A stretch of 64,000 bases of DNA from Spirochaetaceae bacterium (GTDB lineage: Bacteria; Myxococcota_A; UBA9160; UBA4427): contig JACKFD010000002.1 in assembly GCA_020632655.1 (NCBI GenBank), positions 417,485-481,484 of the forward strand, read 5' to 3'. Within the stretch, counting starts at the first letter, position 1, and every line of letters starts with the position of its first letter. Positions 35,759-44,568 of this stretch are shown here, piece by piece. The notes beneath the pieces are model-generated. The model saw only the letters and a program-made list of their open reading frames with translations, was not told the origin of the DNA and did no database searches. The translations under genes were made by a program, and so were the position numbers.

Positions 35759-37333
35759 ATGCCGATGCCCCCCCGGCCGCAAACGGATGCCCTTCGCATC
35801 GACGCCTCGCCGTCGGCGCCGCCGGTCTACCAGCAGATCGCGGATCAGCTCCGGGACCAGATCGATCGGGGCAAGCGCGAGCCGGGCTCGCGGCTGCCGG
35901 CGATCCGCGCCCTCGCGAGCGAGCTCGGCATCCACCGCGACACGGTCGCCTTCGCCTACGAGCATCTCGCCCGCGCGGGGCGGGTCGAGGCGCGCGTCGG
36001 CGCGGGCACCTTCGTCCGTTCGCCCGACGGGCACGCGGAGCCGCGACCGGTCGATCCGTCCCGGCAGTCCGCCCGTCCGCCGCTCGAGGGGTCCCGGCGC
36101 GACGGCGACGACGGGACCAAGGTACGCGGCGCCAATCGAACGGAGCACGAGGTCGACCTCGGTCTCGCACCCCAGATCGAGCGGCTGCTCGCCCTCGACA
36201 ACACCCGGCCCCGTTATGCGACGGGCGAGGGCGTCGTCGCGCTCCATCGCCTGATTCCCGATCCGCGCTTCTATCCCGTCGACGACTTCCGCGCCTGCCT
36301 CGACCGCGCGTTGCGCGAGGAGGGGCCCGCGCTCTTCTCCTACGCCTCGCCCGAAGGCGATGCCCGACTGCGCGCGGCGATCGCGCAGCGCTTCGGGCGG
36401 CATGGCCTCCGGCACTCGCCCGAAGAGCTGGTGCTCTGTCACGGTGCGAGTCAGGGCATCTCGCTCGCGCTGCGCCTCTTCGCCCAGCCGGGCGATCAGA
36501 TCGCCGTCGAGGTGCCGACCTACGCCAACGTGCTCTCGGCGCTCGCGGGTCTCGGGCTGTCGGCGGCGCCGGTTCCGATGGACGCGGAGGGGCCGGATCC
36601 CGAGGTGCTCGACCGACTGCTCGCCAAGCCCGAGGTCAAGGCCTTCTACACGATTCCGAGCTTCCACAATCCCCTCGGCACGAGTGCGAGCCGGGCGCGT
36701 CGCCACGAAGTGCTCGAGATCGCGGCGCGACATGGCGTGCCGATCGTCGAGGATGGCTTCGAGCTCGATCTGCGCTTCCGCGGCGAGGACGTGCCGTCGC
36801 TGGCGGCGCTCGATCAGGCGGGGCTGGTCGTCCTGCTCACGTCCTTCTCGAAGTCGCTCTTCCCGGGCGTCCGGGTCGGCGCGCTCGCCGCGCGGGGGCG
36901 CGCGCTCGAGGGCCTCGTCGCACTCAAGCATGCGACGGATCTGTCGGACGCCTTGCCGCTCCAGGCGGGGCTCGCGCGCTTCGTCGAGTCGGGCGCCTAC
37001 GACCGGCATCTCGAACGCATTCGCGCGATGCTGCGCTCGCGCTTCGACGCGATCCACGCGGCGCTCGAGGCGGAGATGCCCGAGGGCACGCGCTGGACGC
37101 GGCCCGAGGGCGGCTATCAGCTCTGGGTCGAGCTTCCGGGCGAGATCGACACGCGCGACCTGCTCGCCGACGCCGCGCGGGCCGGCGTGATCTTCTCACC
37201 CGGATCGCTGTTCATGCCCGACGCGCGACCGTCGCGTGCGATGCGGCTGACGGTCGCCTGCGCCGACGAGGCGGCGATCGGCCGCGGTGTCGAGGCGCTT
37301 GCGAGCGTGGTGCGCGCGGCCCGGGGCTCGGGG
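35759..37333 (+). CDS. MocR/PdxR-type GntR regulator with aminotransferase domain
   Basis: A fusion regulator: a GntR winged helix (residues ~20-90, PPVYQQIADQLRDQI, GSRLPAIRALASELGIHRDTVAFAYEHLARAGRV) joined by a ~60-residue linker to a fold-type I aminotransferase domain. The PLP lysine is in TSFSKSLFPGVRVG. Its position just upstream of pdxS-pdxT makes it a likely PdxR, which activates B6 synthesis when PLP is low. Homology ends near 37333, the boundary given here. The frame has no stop until 38099-38101, deep inside pdxS, although stops in the other two frames lie at 37360 and 37461. A lost base near 37334-37360 is likely. Confidence 0.8.
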
Positions 37334-37478
37334 GCAGGGCGGATGGCGGGGCGCATCTCTGACCGGATGCCGCGCGCCGGCGTACGCCGGCCGCGAAGCG
37401 TGGTGCCGGCGCGGCACGGAGAACGAATCAGGACACGGGGCGGATCGACGATCCGCCCGATGATCAGGAGGCAACGAC

Positions 37479-38406
37479 ATGACGGACGTGAAGGGTGGCA
37501 GCAGGAACGGCGCGGGGCGCCGGGGGGCTTCCGCCTTCGAGCTGAAGGTCGGGCTCGCGGAGATGATGAAGAACGGCGTGATCATGGACGTGACCGACGC
37601 CGAGCAGGCGAAGATCGCCGAGGACGCGGGCGCCTGCGCCGTGATGGCCCTCGAGCGGGTGCCGGCGGACATCCGGCGCGACGGTGGCGTCGCCCGCATG
37701 AGCGCCGTCGAGATGATCGAGCAGATCCAGCGCACGGTCTCGATCCCCGTGATGGCGAAGGTGCGGATCGGGCACATCCAGGAGGCGCGGGTGCTCGAGG
37801 CGATGGGCGTCGACTTCATCGACGAGAGCGAGGTGCTGACGCCGGCCGACGACGAGCACCACATCGCCAAGCACGACTTCCGCGTGCCCTTCGTGTGCAG
37901 GGGGCGCGGAACCCTCGGCGAGGCCTTGCGGCGGATCGGCGAGGGCGCGGCGATGATCGGACGAAGGGCGAGGCCGGCAGCGGGAACATCGTCGAGGCCG
38001 TGCGCCATCTGCGCTCGGTCTGCGGCGAGATCGCGCGCGATCCGCGCGTTGCCGCCGGAGGAGCTGATGTCGACGGCGCGCGACATGGGCGCGCCCTATG
38101 ACCTCGTGCGCTACGTGCACGAAGCACGGCAAGCTGCCGGTCCCGAACTTCGCGGCGGGTGGCGTCGCGACGCCGCCCGACGCGGCTTTGTGTCGGCAGC
38201 TCGGCGCGGAGGCGGTCTTCGTGGGCTCGGGGATCTTCAAGAGCGCGGACCCGGCGAAGCGCGCACGCGCCGTCGTGCACGCCTGCACGCATTGGGAGGA
38301 CCCGGAGGAGGTGCTGAACGCCTGTCGCGGGCTCGGCGCGGCGATGGAAGGCATCGAGATGGGCACCCTCGACGAGAGCGAGCGCCTCGCCAACCGGGGC
38401 TGGTAG
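37479..38406 (+). pseudogene. pdxS: Pyridoxal 5'-phosphate synthase subunit PdxS, frameshifted
   Basis: PdxS makes PLP from ribose-5-phosphate, glyceraldehyde-3-phosphate and ammonia. Family sequence is present end to end (LKVGLAEMMKNGVIMDV, MAKVRIGHIQEARVLEAMGVDFIDESEVLTPAD, KGEAGSGNIVEAVRHLRS, FAAGGVATPPDAAL, VFVGSGIFKSADP, ERLANRGW) but in three frames. Compared with the expected codons there is an extra A at 37899, an extra G at 37900-37904 and an extra C at 37912-37914. A C is missing near 37958, and there is an extra G near 38039 and an extra A near 38122. The ATG has a perfect AGGAGG site. Six indels in ~225 bp suggest either decay or a poorly polished assembly; the intact pdxT favours the latter. 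Confidence 0.85.
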
Positions 38407-38431
38407 TCGGCGCCCGGGGAGCTCCTCCGAC

Positions 38432-39010
38432 TTGAGCGACACGAGACCGATCGTCGGCGTCCTGGGCCTGCAGGGCGACATCGAGAAGCATCTCGCCGTC
38501 CTCGAGCGCCTCGGCGCAAGGGGACGGCGGGTGCTCGCGCCGAAGCATCTCGACGGCCTCGTGGCCCTCGTTCTGCCCGGCGGCGAGAGCACGACGATGT
38601 CGAAGGGCCTCGCGCGTAACGAGCTCGTGAAGCCGATCCAGGCATTCGCGGAGGCCGGGGGCGCCGTGCTCGGCACCTGCGCGGGGGCGATCCTGCTCGC
38701 CCGCGCCTCGCGCAATCATCCCGTGCCGACGCTCGGCCTCGTCGACGTGGAGGCCGAGCGCAACGCCTACGGCACCCAGCTCGACTCCTTCGTCGCACCG
38801 GCAGATCCCGGCGGCGATCCCGCCTTCGAAGGCATGGAGTGCGTGTTCATCCGCGCACCGCGCCTCCTCGATCCCGGTCCCGAGGTCGAGGTGCTGCTGC
38901 GCGTCGACGGCGAGCCCGTCCTCGTGCGTCAGGGGCGGCGCTACGCCTGCACCTTCCATCCCGAGCTGACCGACGATCTGCGGGTCCACGCGGCCCTGCT
39001 CGAGGCCTGA
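38432..39010 (+). CDS. pdxT: Pyridoxal 5'-phosphate synthase glutaminase subunit PdxT
   Basis: PdxT hydrolyses glutamine and passes ammonia to PdxS. The 192-residue class I amidotransferase has GVLGLQGDIEKHLAVLERLGA, the oxyanion region LPGGESTTM, the nucleophile Cys in GTCAGAILLA and the His/Glu pair in FHPELTDD, so it appears functional. The segment VRQGRRYACTFHPEL is typical. The start is TTG at 38432 after a GGGGAG site, 25 bp behind pdxS. It is the second gene of the pdxST unit, downstream of a MocR-type regulator. Its stop converges on the GH15 gene. Confidence 0.92.
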   Translation: MSDTRPIVGVLGLQGDIEKHLAVLERLGARGRRVLAPKHLDGLVALVLPGGESTTMSKGLARNELVKPIQAFAEAGGAVLGTCAGAILLARASRNHPVPTLGLVDVEAERNAYGTQLDSFVAPADPGGDPAFEGMECVFIRAPRLLDPGPEVEVLLRVDGEPVLVRQGRRYACTFHPELTDDLRVHAALLEA

Positions 39011-39026
39011 GCGACGGGAAGTCCGC

Positions 39027-40817
39027 TCAGAAGGCGTCCTCCCACGAACGGGACAGCCGCATCGCCGAGTTGATCAGACCGACCATCGAGTAGGTCTGCG
39101 GGAAGTTGCCCCAGAGCTCGCCCGTCTCGGGCTCGAGGTCCTCCGAGAGCAGACCGACGCTGTTGCGTCGCGCGAGCATGTTCTCGAAGAGCGCCCGCGC
39201 CTCGTCGGTCCGGCCGCAGGCGGCGAGGGCGTCGATGTACCAGAAGGTGCAGATGTTGAAGGCGGTCTCCGGCACGCCGAAATCGTCCGGGACCGAGTAG
39301 CGGTAGAGATAGGGGCCACGCCGCAGGTCGCGCTCGACGGCGGCGATCGTGCCGACGTAGCGCGGGTCGCGGGCATTCACGAAGCCGAGCTGCTCGAGCA
39401 GCAGGAGCGAGGCATCGGTCTCGTCGCCGTCGAAGGTCGCCGTGTAGCGGTCGCCTGAGCGGGCGGCCTTCGCGTCGATCGTCTCGCGCATCTCGTTCGC
39501 GCGCTCGCGCCAGACCCGCGCCCGCTCGGGTAGCGCGAGCCGGTCGGCGATCCGCGCCAGCCGGTCGCAGGCGGCCCAACACATCGCGGCCGAGAAGGTG
39601 TGCACGCTCTCCCGCGTGCGGAGCTCCCAGAGTCCCGCGTCGGGCTGGTTCCAGACCCGCACGGCGTGCTCGCCGGCGACCTCGAGCAGGCCGAAGAGAC
39701 GTCGGCCACCGGGCTTCAAGAGGCGGGCGTCGAAGAAGGATTGCGTCGCCGCGAGGACGGCCGAGCCGTAGACGTCGTTCTGGATGTGCTCGTAGGCCTG
39801 GTTGCCGACGCGCACCGGGGGCGTCTTGCGGTAGCCCGCGAGGTGCGGCTCGATGCGCTCGACGAGGTCGACCTCGCGACCGATGCCGTAGACCGGTTGC
39901 AGGCCGCCCGCGTGGCCGGCTCCGGCCACGAGGTTGCCGAGGTATCCGAGGTAGCCCTCCATCGTGCCCGTCGCGCCGAGCCGGTTCAGCGCGTGGATCA
40001 CGAAGTAGGCGTCCCGCAGCCAACAGAAGCGATAGTCCCAGTTGCGCTCGGAGCCCGCGTGCTCGGGGATCGAGGTCGTGAGCGCGGCGACGATCGCGCC
40101 CGTCTCTTCGAAGTAGCAGAGCTGCAGCGTGATCGCGGCGCGGATCACGGCCTCCTGCCACTCGAAGGGGATCGAGAGGCTGCGCACCCACTCGGTCCAA
40201 TGCGCCCGCGTACGCTCCTCGTACTCGGCGACCGTGCTCTCGATCGGTGCGCGGAAGCTCTCGTCCGGGCCGAGGATCAGGTGGATCGGCTGGCCGACCA
40301 GGAAGGGCGTCGAGTCGGCGACGTAGGAGACCGGCGCATCGGTCGTGAGGCGCAGCGTGATCCCCGAGGTCATGTAGCGGATGTGATTCGAGCCGCGCGC
40401 CGTGCGCGCGGGCTCCCGGCCGTAGTCCGAGCGCGGACGCAGCACGATCCGGATGCGCGGCTCGCCCGCGATCGGCGTCACGCGCCGCATCATCATCGTG
40501 GGCCGGTAGGTGCGCTCGAAGTTCGCGAAGCGGGGCGCGAAGTCACGGATCTCGACGGCGCCGCCGTGGCGATCGTGCAGGATCGTGCGCAGGATCGCCG
40601 TGTTGCCGTCGTAGCGGCGCTCGCTGCGTTCGAAGTCGAGCACCTCGATCGCGAAGACGCCGTCCTCGTCGATGTCGCCGTCGAGCAGCGCCGAGAAGAC
40701 CGGATCCGAGTCGAAACGCGGCAGGCAGGCCCAGACGAGCCGCGCGCGGTCGTCGACGAGGCCTGCCCAGGTACAGTTGCCGATCACGGCGAGATCGAGG
40801 CTCGCTCGGTCGCCCAT
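39027..40817 (-). CDS. Glycoside hydrolase family 15 (trehalase/glucoamylase-like)
   Basis: A 596-residue GH15 protein with an N-terminal beta domain (residues ~1-230) and an (alpha/alpha)6 catalytic barrel. Conserved segments are GSERNWDYRFCWLRDAYFVI near 265, DAGLWELRTRE with one catalytic Glu near 405, and ETGELWGNFPQTYSMVGLINSA near the C-terminus, where the second conserved acid lies shortly upstream. Members include glucoamylases, glucodextranases and alpha,alpha-trehalases. Divergence from an OtsA-OtsB fusion across 38 bp suggests trehalose turnover. No signal peptide is visible, so it is cytoplasmic. The ATG at 40817 has a GGAAGGTGA site. Confidence 0.88.
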   Translation of the reverse strand: MGDRASLDLAVIGNCTWAGLVDDRARLVWACLPRFDSDPVFSALLDGDIDEDGVFAIEVLDFERSERRYDGNTAILRTILHDRHGGAVEIRDFAPRFANFERTYRPTMMMRRVTPIAGEPRIRIVLRPRSDYGREPARTARGSNHIRYMTSGITLRLTTDAPVSYVADSTPFLVGQPIHLILGPDESFRAPIESTVAEYEERTRAHWTEWVRSLSIPFEWQEAVIRAAITLQLCYFEETGAIVAALTTSIPEHAGSERNWDYRFCWLRDAYFVIHALNRLGATGTMEGYLGYLGNLVAGAGHAGGLQPVYGIGREVDLVERIEPHLAGYRKTPPVRVGNQAYEHIQNDVYGSAVLAATQSFFDARLLKPGGRRLFGLLEVAGEHAVRVWNQPDAGLWELRTRESVHTFSAAMCWAACDRLARIADRLALPERARVWRERANEMRETIDAKAARSGDRYTATFDGDETDASLLLLEQLGFVNARDPRYVGTIAAVERDLRRGPYLYRYSVPDDFGVPETAFNICTFWYIDALAACGRTDEARALFENMLARRNSVGLLSEDLEPETGELWGNFPQTYSMVGLINSAMRLSRSWEDAF

Positions 40818-40843
40818 TCACCTTCCCCCTGCTCTCGGATCGG

Positions 40844-40849
40844 TATCTT
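40844..40849 (+). promoter_or_regulatory. Candidate -10 box giving a leaderless otsAB transcript
   Basis: TATCTT is followed by six bases and the ATG at 40856, in the 38-bp divergent gap with the GH15 gene. No ribosome site or clear -35 element is present. The short shared gap means that the two genes cannot be regulated independently by bulky proteins. Confidence 0.5.
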
Positions 40850-40855
40850 GGCGCA

Positions 40856-43051
40856 ATGTCATCGGAATCGAAATCGAATCGCTTGATCGTGCTCAGCAAT
40901 CGCCTGCCCGTGACGCTCAAACGCACGCGCGGTGCGCTCAAGGCGGAACGGTCGGGCGGCGGGCTGGTCGCCGCGATGGAGCCCGCGATGCGACAGCGCG
41001 GGGGCGTGTGGATCGGCTGGCCCGGCGGTCGACTGCGACCCGAGGAGTCGATCGACGTCGAGGAGAGTCCGTATCGCCTGCATCCCGTACGCCTCTCGGA
41101 TCACGAGACCCGCCGCTTCTACCACGGCTATTCGAACGGCACGCTCTGGCCGCTCTTCCACTCGCTGCCGGAGCGCATGGTCCTCGACCGCCGCAACTAC
41201 GAGGTCTTCGAGAGCGTGAACGCCCGCTTCGCCGAGGCGGCGCTCGAAGAGATGGAGGAGGGCGACCTCGTCTGGGTCCACGACTACCAGCTCGTGCTCT
41301 GTCCCGAGCTCGTCCGCCGCCGGCGTCCCACGAGTCGACTGGCCTTCTTCCTGCACATTCCCTTCCCGCCCTACGATCTGTTCCGGATCCTGCCCTCCTA
41401 CCGCGAGGTGCTCCGCGGTCTGCTCGCCTGCGACCTCGTGGGGTTCCACTCGGCGGGCTACGTATCGAACTTCTTCGACTGCGTGGAGCGACTGCTGGGC
41501 GCGCGCGTCGACCGCGAGCGGGGCCGCGTCGAGCACGGTGACCGCACGGTCCGCGTCGGCGCGTTCCCGCTCGGCATCGACTACGACGAGTACGAACATC
41601 GCGCCCGGACGGCGCCGCGGCCGCGCCGCCCGGTCGGTCAGCAGATCGTGCTCGGCGTGGACCGACTCGACTACACGAAAGGCATCCCCGAGCGCCTGCT
41701 CGCCTACGAGCGATTGCTCGAGCTGCATCGCCCGCATCGAGGCGCGGTCACGATGATCCAGGTCGCCGTCCCGTCGCGCGAGCAGGTGACCGAGTATCAG
41801 CAGCTCAAGCGGCAGATCGACGAGCTCGTCGGCCGGATCAACGGCCGCTTCGGGACGAGCCTCTGGACGCCGATCCACTACATCAACCGCTCGATCCCCG
41901 GCCCGCGCCTCTCGGCGCTCTACCGCGACGCGTCGGTCGCCCTGGTGACGCCCCTGCGCGACGGCATGAATCTGGTCGCCAAGGAGTTCGTCGCGAGCCA
42001 GACCGACCAGCCCGGTGTGCTCGTGCTCTCGCGCATGGCGGGCGCCGCGGAGTCGATGCTCGAGTCGCTCCTGGTCAACCCCTACAACATCGACAGCGTC
42101 GCCGACGCGCTCCATCGAGCGCTCGAGATGCCGCCGGATCAGCGCGAGACGCGGATGCGTGCGCTGCAGCGACGGGAGCGGCGGCACGATCTCGACAAGT
42201 GGCTGGGCGACTTCCTCGATGCGGCGACGTCGTCGAATCACGCGATGGCGCCGGTTCGCGAGGCGGACTTCGACGCCTGGCTCGGGGACTTCGTCGGCGA
42301 GCATCCGCTCGCGGTCTTCCTCGACTTCGACGGGACGCTGGCGCCGATCGCGGCGCATCCGTCGATGGTGAAGCTGCCCGCCGAGACGATCGAGTGGCTC
42401 GAGCGCTGCGTCGCGCGGCCGGACACGCAGGTCGCGATCGTGAGCGGCCGCAGTCTGCGCGACATCCGCATGCACGCGCCGATCGACGGCCTCGTCTACG
42501 CGGGCAACCACGGGCTCGAGATCGAGGGCCCGGGACTCGACGCCTTCCGGCACACCGACACGGCCCACTACCGCGAGCGGGGCGAGGCGCTCGCGGAAGC
42601 GTTGGCATCGATCGACGTGCCGGGCGTGTGGACCGAGCAGAAGGGCGCCACGCTCACGCTGCATTTCCGCGAGGCCGCGCGCGACGAGCACGACGCGATC
42701 GCGCAGCGCGCGAGGGAGCTGATCCTGGCGGCCGGCTTCCAGGCCCGGGATGCCCTGTGCGCCGTGGAGGGGCGGCCCCCGATCGGCTGGGACAAGGGAC
42801 ACGCCGTGCTCCACGTGCTGCGGGAGCGCTACGGCCCGGGCTGGTCGGAGTCGGTCCGGGCGATCTACGTCGGCGACGACGAGACCGACGAGGACGCCTT
42901 CCGGGCCCTGCTCGGGCTGGGTCAGACCTTCCGGGTCGGTCCCCCGACCGAGCCCACCCGGGCCCGGCGGCGGCTCAGCGGCGTGGGCGCCGTCCAGACG
43001 CTGCTGCGCTGGATCGCCGGGCGCCGCCCGGGGCGCCCGCTGCCGGGCTGA
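40856..43051 (+). CDS. Trehalose-6-phosphate synthase / trehalose-phosphatase fusion
   Basis: One 731-residue protein performs both steps of trehalose synthesis. Residues ~7-470 are OtsA, a GT20 glycosyltransferase (LIVLSNRLPVTL, VWVHDYQLVLCPEL, LGVDRLDYTKGIPERLLAYE, DGMNLVAKEFVA). Residues ~480-725 are OtsB, a HAD phosphatase (FLDFDGTLAPIAAHP nucleophile motif, VSGRSLRDI, YVGDDETDEDAFRAL). Both active sites look complete. Such fusions occur in eukaryotes and scattered bacteria. The ATG at 40856 lacks a Shine-Dalgarno site and has a TATCTT box 6 nt upstream. Trehalose would serve as an osmotic or desiccation protectant. Confidence 0.94.
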   Translation: MSSESKSNRLIVLSNRLPVTLKRTRGALKAERSGGGLVAAMEPAMRQRGGVWIGWPGGRLRPEESIDVEESPYRLHPVRLSDHETRRFYHGYSNGTLWPLFHSLPERMVLDRRNYEVFESVNARFAEAALEEMEEGDLVWVHDYQLVLCPELVRRRRPTSRLAFFLHIPFPPYDLFRILPSYREVLRGLLACDLVGFHSAGYVSNFFDCVERLLGARVDRERGRVEHGDRTVRVGAFPLGIDYDEYEHRARTAPRPRRPVGQQIVLGVDRLDYTKGIPERLLAYERLLELHRPHRGAVTMIQVAVPSREQVTEYQQLKRQIDELVGRINGRFGTSLWTPIHYINRSIPGPRLSALYRDASVALVTPLRDGMNLVAKEFVASQTDQPGVLVLSRMAGAAESMLESLLVNPYNIDSVADALHRALEMPPDQRETRMRALQRRERRHDLDKWLGDFLDAATSSNHAMAPVREADFDAWLGDFVGEHPLAVFLDFDGTLAPIAAHPSMVKLPAETIEWLERCVARPDTQVAIVSGRSLRDIRMHAPIDGLVYAGNHGLEIEGPGLDAFRHTDTAHYRERGEALAEALASIDVPGVWTEQKGATLTLHFREAARDEHDAIAQRARELILAAGFQARDALCAVEGRPPIGWDKGHAVLHVLRERYGPGWSESVRAIYVGDDETDEDAFRALLGLGQTFRVGPPTEPTRARRRLSGVGAVQTLLRWIAGRRPGRPLPG

Positions 43052-43287
43052 GCCGGCCGGCCGTCGCCCCATGACCGCGAGAGCCGGGACCGGACGTCGG
43101 GGGGGCATGCCCTTGTCGGACCCGGGCCGCCTGTGGTACCCCTCTGCGCCTCAAATCGGGGCCTGGCCCCGCCATCCAACAGCCTCGGTGCTCCCCGCCC
43201 AGCCCGCGCATCCGCCGCGGTCGGGCCTCGACCAAGCGAGATCAGGGAGCGCCCGGACGCCGTGAGCGTCCGACCGGGAGGAATGCT
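43052..43287. other. Leader region of the rpsF ribosomal operon
   Basis: The 236 bp between otsAB and rpsF hold a weak promoter candidate (TTGTCG at 43113-43118, 18 nt, then TACCCC) and a perfect 15-nt palindrome CGGGGCCTGGCCCCG at 43157-43171. The palindrome could be part of an S6:S18-type autoregulatory leader or a hairpin after otsAB; it lacks a T run. A GGGAGGA ribosome site for rpsF lies at 43277-43283. Confidence 0.35.
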
Positions 43288-43806
43288 TTGCGGGAATACG
43301 AAACGACGTTCATCGTCCAGCCCGAGATCTCCGACGAAGGCAGTCAGGCCATCCTCGGGAAGCTCGACGGCATCCTGGCCTCGGCGGGCTCCGTCCGCCT
43401 GATGTGTGAGGATCACGGCAAGCGCAAGCTCGCCTACGAGATCCGCAAGTTCCACAAGGGCCACTACTACACCCTCCAGTTCCTCGACGGCGGCAAGGTC
43501 GTGCCGGAGATCGAGCGCTCGCTGCGACTCGACGAGTCGGTGCTGCGCTTCCTCACGGTGCTCGTGAGCCCCGAGGTCACGGACATCGAGGCGCGCAAGG
43601 CCGCGGCTGCCGAGGCCGAGGTCGAGCAGGCCAAGCGGGCCGCCGAGCGCGCCGCGCGCGAGGCCGAGGAGGCCGCCGCCCGCCGCGAGCAGGAGGAGGC
43701 CGATCGCGCCGCCGGCCGTGTCCGCAGTGCCGACGACGACGACGACGATGACGACGATTCGTCCGGCGGCTACGGCTCCCGTCGTGACGACGGTGAGGAG
43801 GAGTAG
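43288..43806 (+). CDS. rpsF: 30S ribosomal protein S6 with acidic tail
   Basis: S6 binds S18 in the platform of the small subunit. The N-terminal ~95 residues are a regular S6 (REYETTFIVQPEISDEGSQAILGKLDGIL, GKRKLAYEIRKFHKGHYYTLQF). A long charged helix rich in Ala, Glu and Arg follows, and then a tail with nine consecutive Asp residues ending DDGEEE, for 172 residues in total. The start is TTG at 43288, placed after GGGAGGA; an ATG at 43283 is out of frame. rpsR follows after 2 bp. Confidence 0.93.
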   Translation: MREYETTFIVQPEISDEGSQAILGKLDGILASAGSVRLMCEDHGKRKLAYEIRKFHKGHYYTLQFLDGGKVVPEIERSLRLDESVLRFLTVLVSPEVTDIEARKAAAAEAEVEQAKRAAERAAREAEEAAARREQEEADRAAGRVRSADDDDDDDDDSSGGYGSRRDDGEEE

Positions 43807-43808
43807 TC

Positions 43809-44378
43809 GTGAGCGAAGAGCAGAGCGACGGAGCGACGGAGACCCGGAAGCCCCCGAGCGGCCCCAAGTCGCAGCGCTCGGCCGGCGGCCCGCCGAGTGG
43901 TCCGGCCGGTGGCGCCCCGGGCGGCCCGGCGGGCGATCGAACGATTCCGAGCGGACCCGCCGCGGACCGTGACCGTCCGCCGCGCCCGCCGCGCGATCGG
44001 GACGATCGCGATCGGGATCGCGGCGACCGGGGAGATCGAGGCGATCGAGGGGATCGGGGTGATCGGGGCGACCGACCGGCCCGCGCACCGCTGACGGTCA
44101 AGGGGCGGCTGCGCGCCGCGGCTCGCAAGAAGGCTCGCAAGCAGGCCAAGCGCAAGGGCATGTTCCAGCGCCGCAAGGTCTGCCGCTTCTGTGCGGACAA
44201 GAACCTCGGCATCTCCTACAAGGACGTGAAGACGCTGCGGCTGTTCATCACGGAGACGGGGAAGATGACGCCGCGGCGGATCTCGGGCACCTGCGCGAAG
44301 CACCAGCGACCGCTGGCCCTCGAGATCAAGCGGGCGCGGCAGCTGGCGATGCTGCCGTACGCACCGAGCCACTTTTGA
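43809..44378 (+). CDS. rpsR: 30S ribosomal protein S18 with long low-complexity N-terminus
   Basis: The C-terminal ~75 residues are a normal S18 of the zinc-binding kind (VCRFCADKNLGISYKDVKTLRLFITETGKMTPRRISGTCAKHQRPLALEIKRARQLAMLPY), with Cys-x2-Cys and Cys-x2-His. Ahead of it lie ~110 extra residues: Pro/Gly/Ser-rich, then Arg/Asp repeats (DRDD, then six GDR units) and a Lys/Arg cluster. The total of 189 residues is more than twice the usual S18. The start is GTG at 43809, 2 bp after rpsF, with the end of rpsF (GGTGAGGAGGAG) supplying the ribosome site. No internal start near residue 110 has a good site. Confidence 0.93.
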   Translation: MSEEQSDGATETRKPPSGPKSQRSAGGPPSGPAGGAPGGPAGDRTIPSGPAADRDRPPRPPRDRDDRDRDRGDRGDRGDRGDRGDRGDRPARAPLTVKGRLRAAARKKARKQAKRKGMFQRRKVCRFCADKNLGISYKDVKTLRLFITETGKMTPRRISGTCAKHQRPLALEIKRARQLAMLPYAPSHF

Positions 44379-44380
44379 TA

Positions 44381-44401
44381 TCCGATCGCGTAGCGATCGG
44401 A
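44381..44401 (+). promoter_or_regulatory. Perfect 9-bp hairpin after rpsR
   Basis: TCCGATCGC-GTA-GCGATCGGA forms a 9-bp stem with a 3-nt loop, 2 bp after the rpsR stop. No T tract follows, so it may be an RNA processing or stabilising element rather than an intrinsic terminator. Its core resembles the CGATCGGATCG of the repeats that follow. Confidence 0.55.
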
Positions 44402-44568
44402 GGCACGCTCGATCGGATCGGGTGAGCAACGACGGGCACGCTCGATCGGATCGGGTGAGCAACGACGGGCACGGTCGATCGGGTTGGCGAGCAGACACGG
44501 GCACGCTCGATCGGATCGGGTGAGCGATCGCGGGCACACACGATCGGATCGCGGGCGGGAGACGAGAC
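44402..44568 (+). repeat. Tandem ~33-bp repeat array before rplI
   Basis: Units start at 44402, 44435, 44468, 44500 and 44533, with the core GGCACGCTCGATCGGATCGG followed by GTGAGC and a variable end. Units 1, 2 and 4 are nearly identical; units 3 and 5 have diverged. The last unit runs into the GGGAG ribosome site of rplI. The array fills the whole gap between rpsR and rplI apart from the hairpin. Confidence 0.85.

Noticed and set aside
35759..38101. A single 780-residue mocR protein extending into pdxS
   Set aside because: Everything after ~37333 is the pdxS region read in a wrong frame, apart from a short stretch after a frameshift that is true PdxS sequence. No MocR has such a tail.
44402..44568. 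CRISPR array
   Set aside because: The ~33-bp units are directly adjacent, without spacers.
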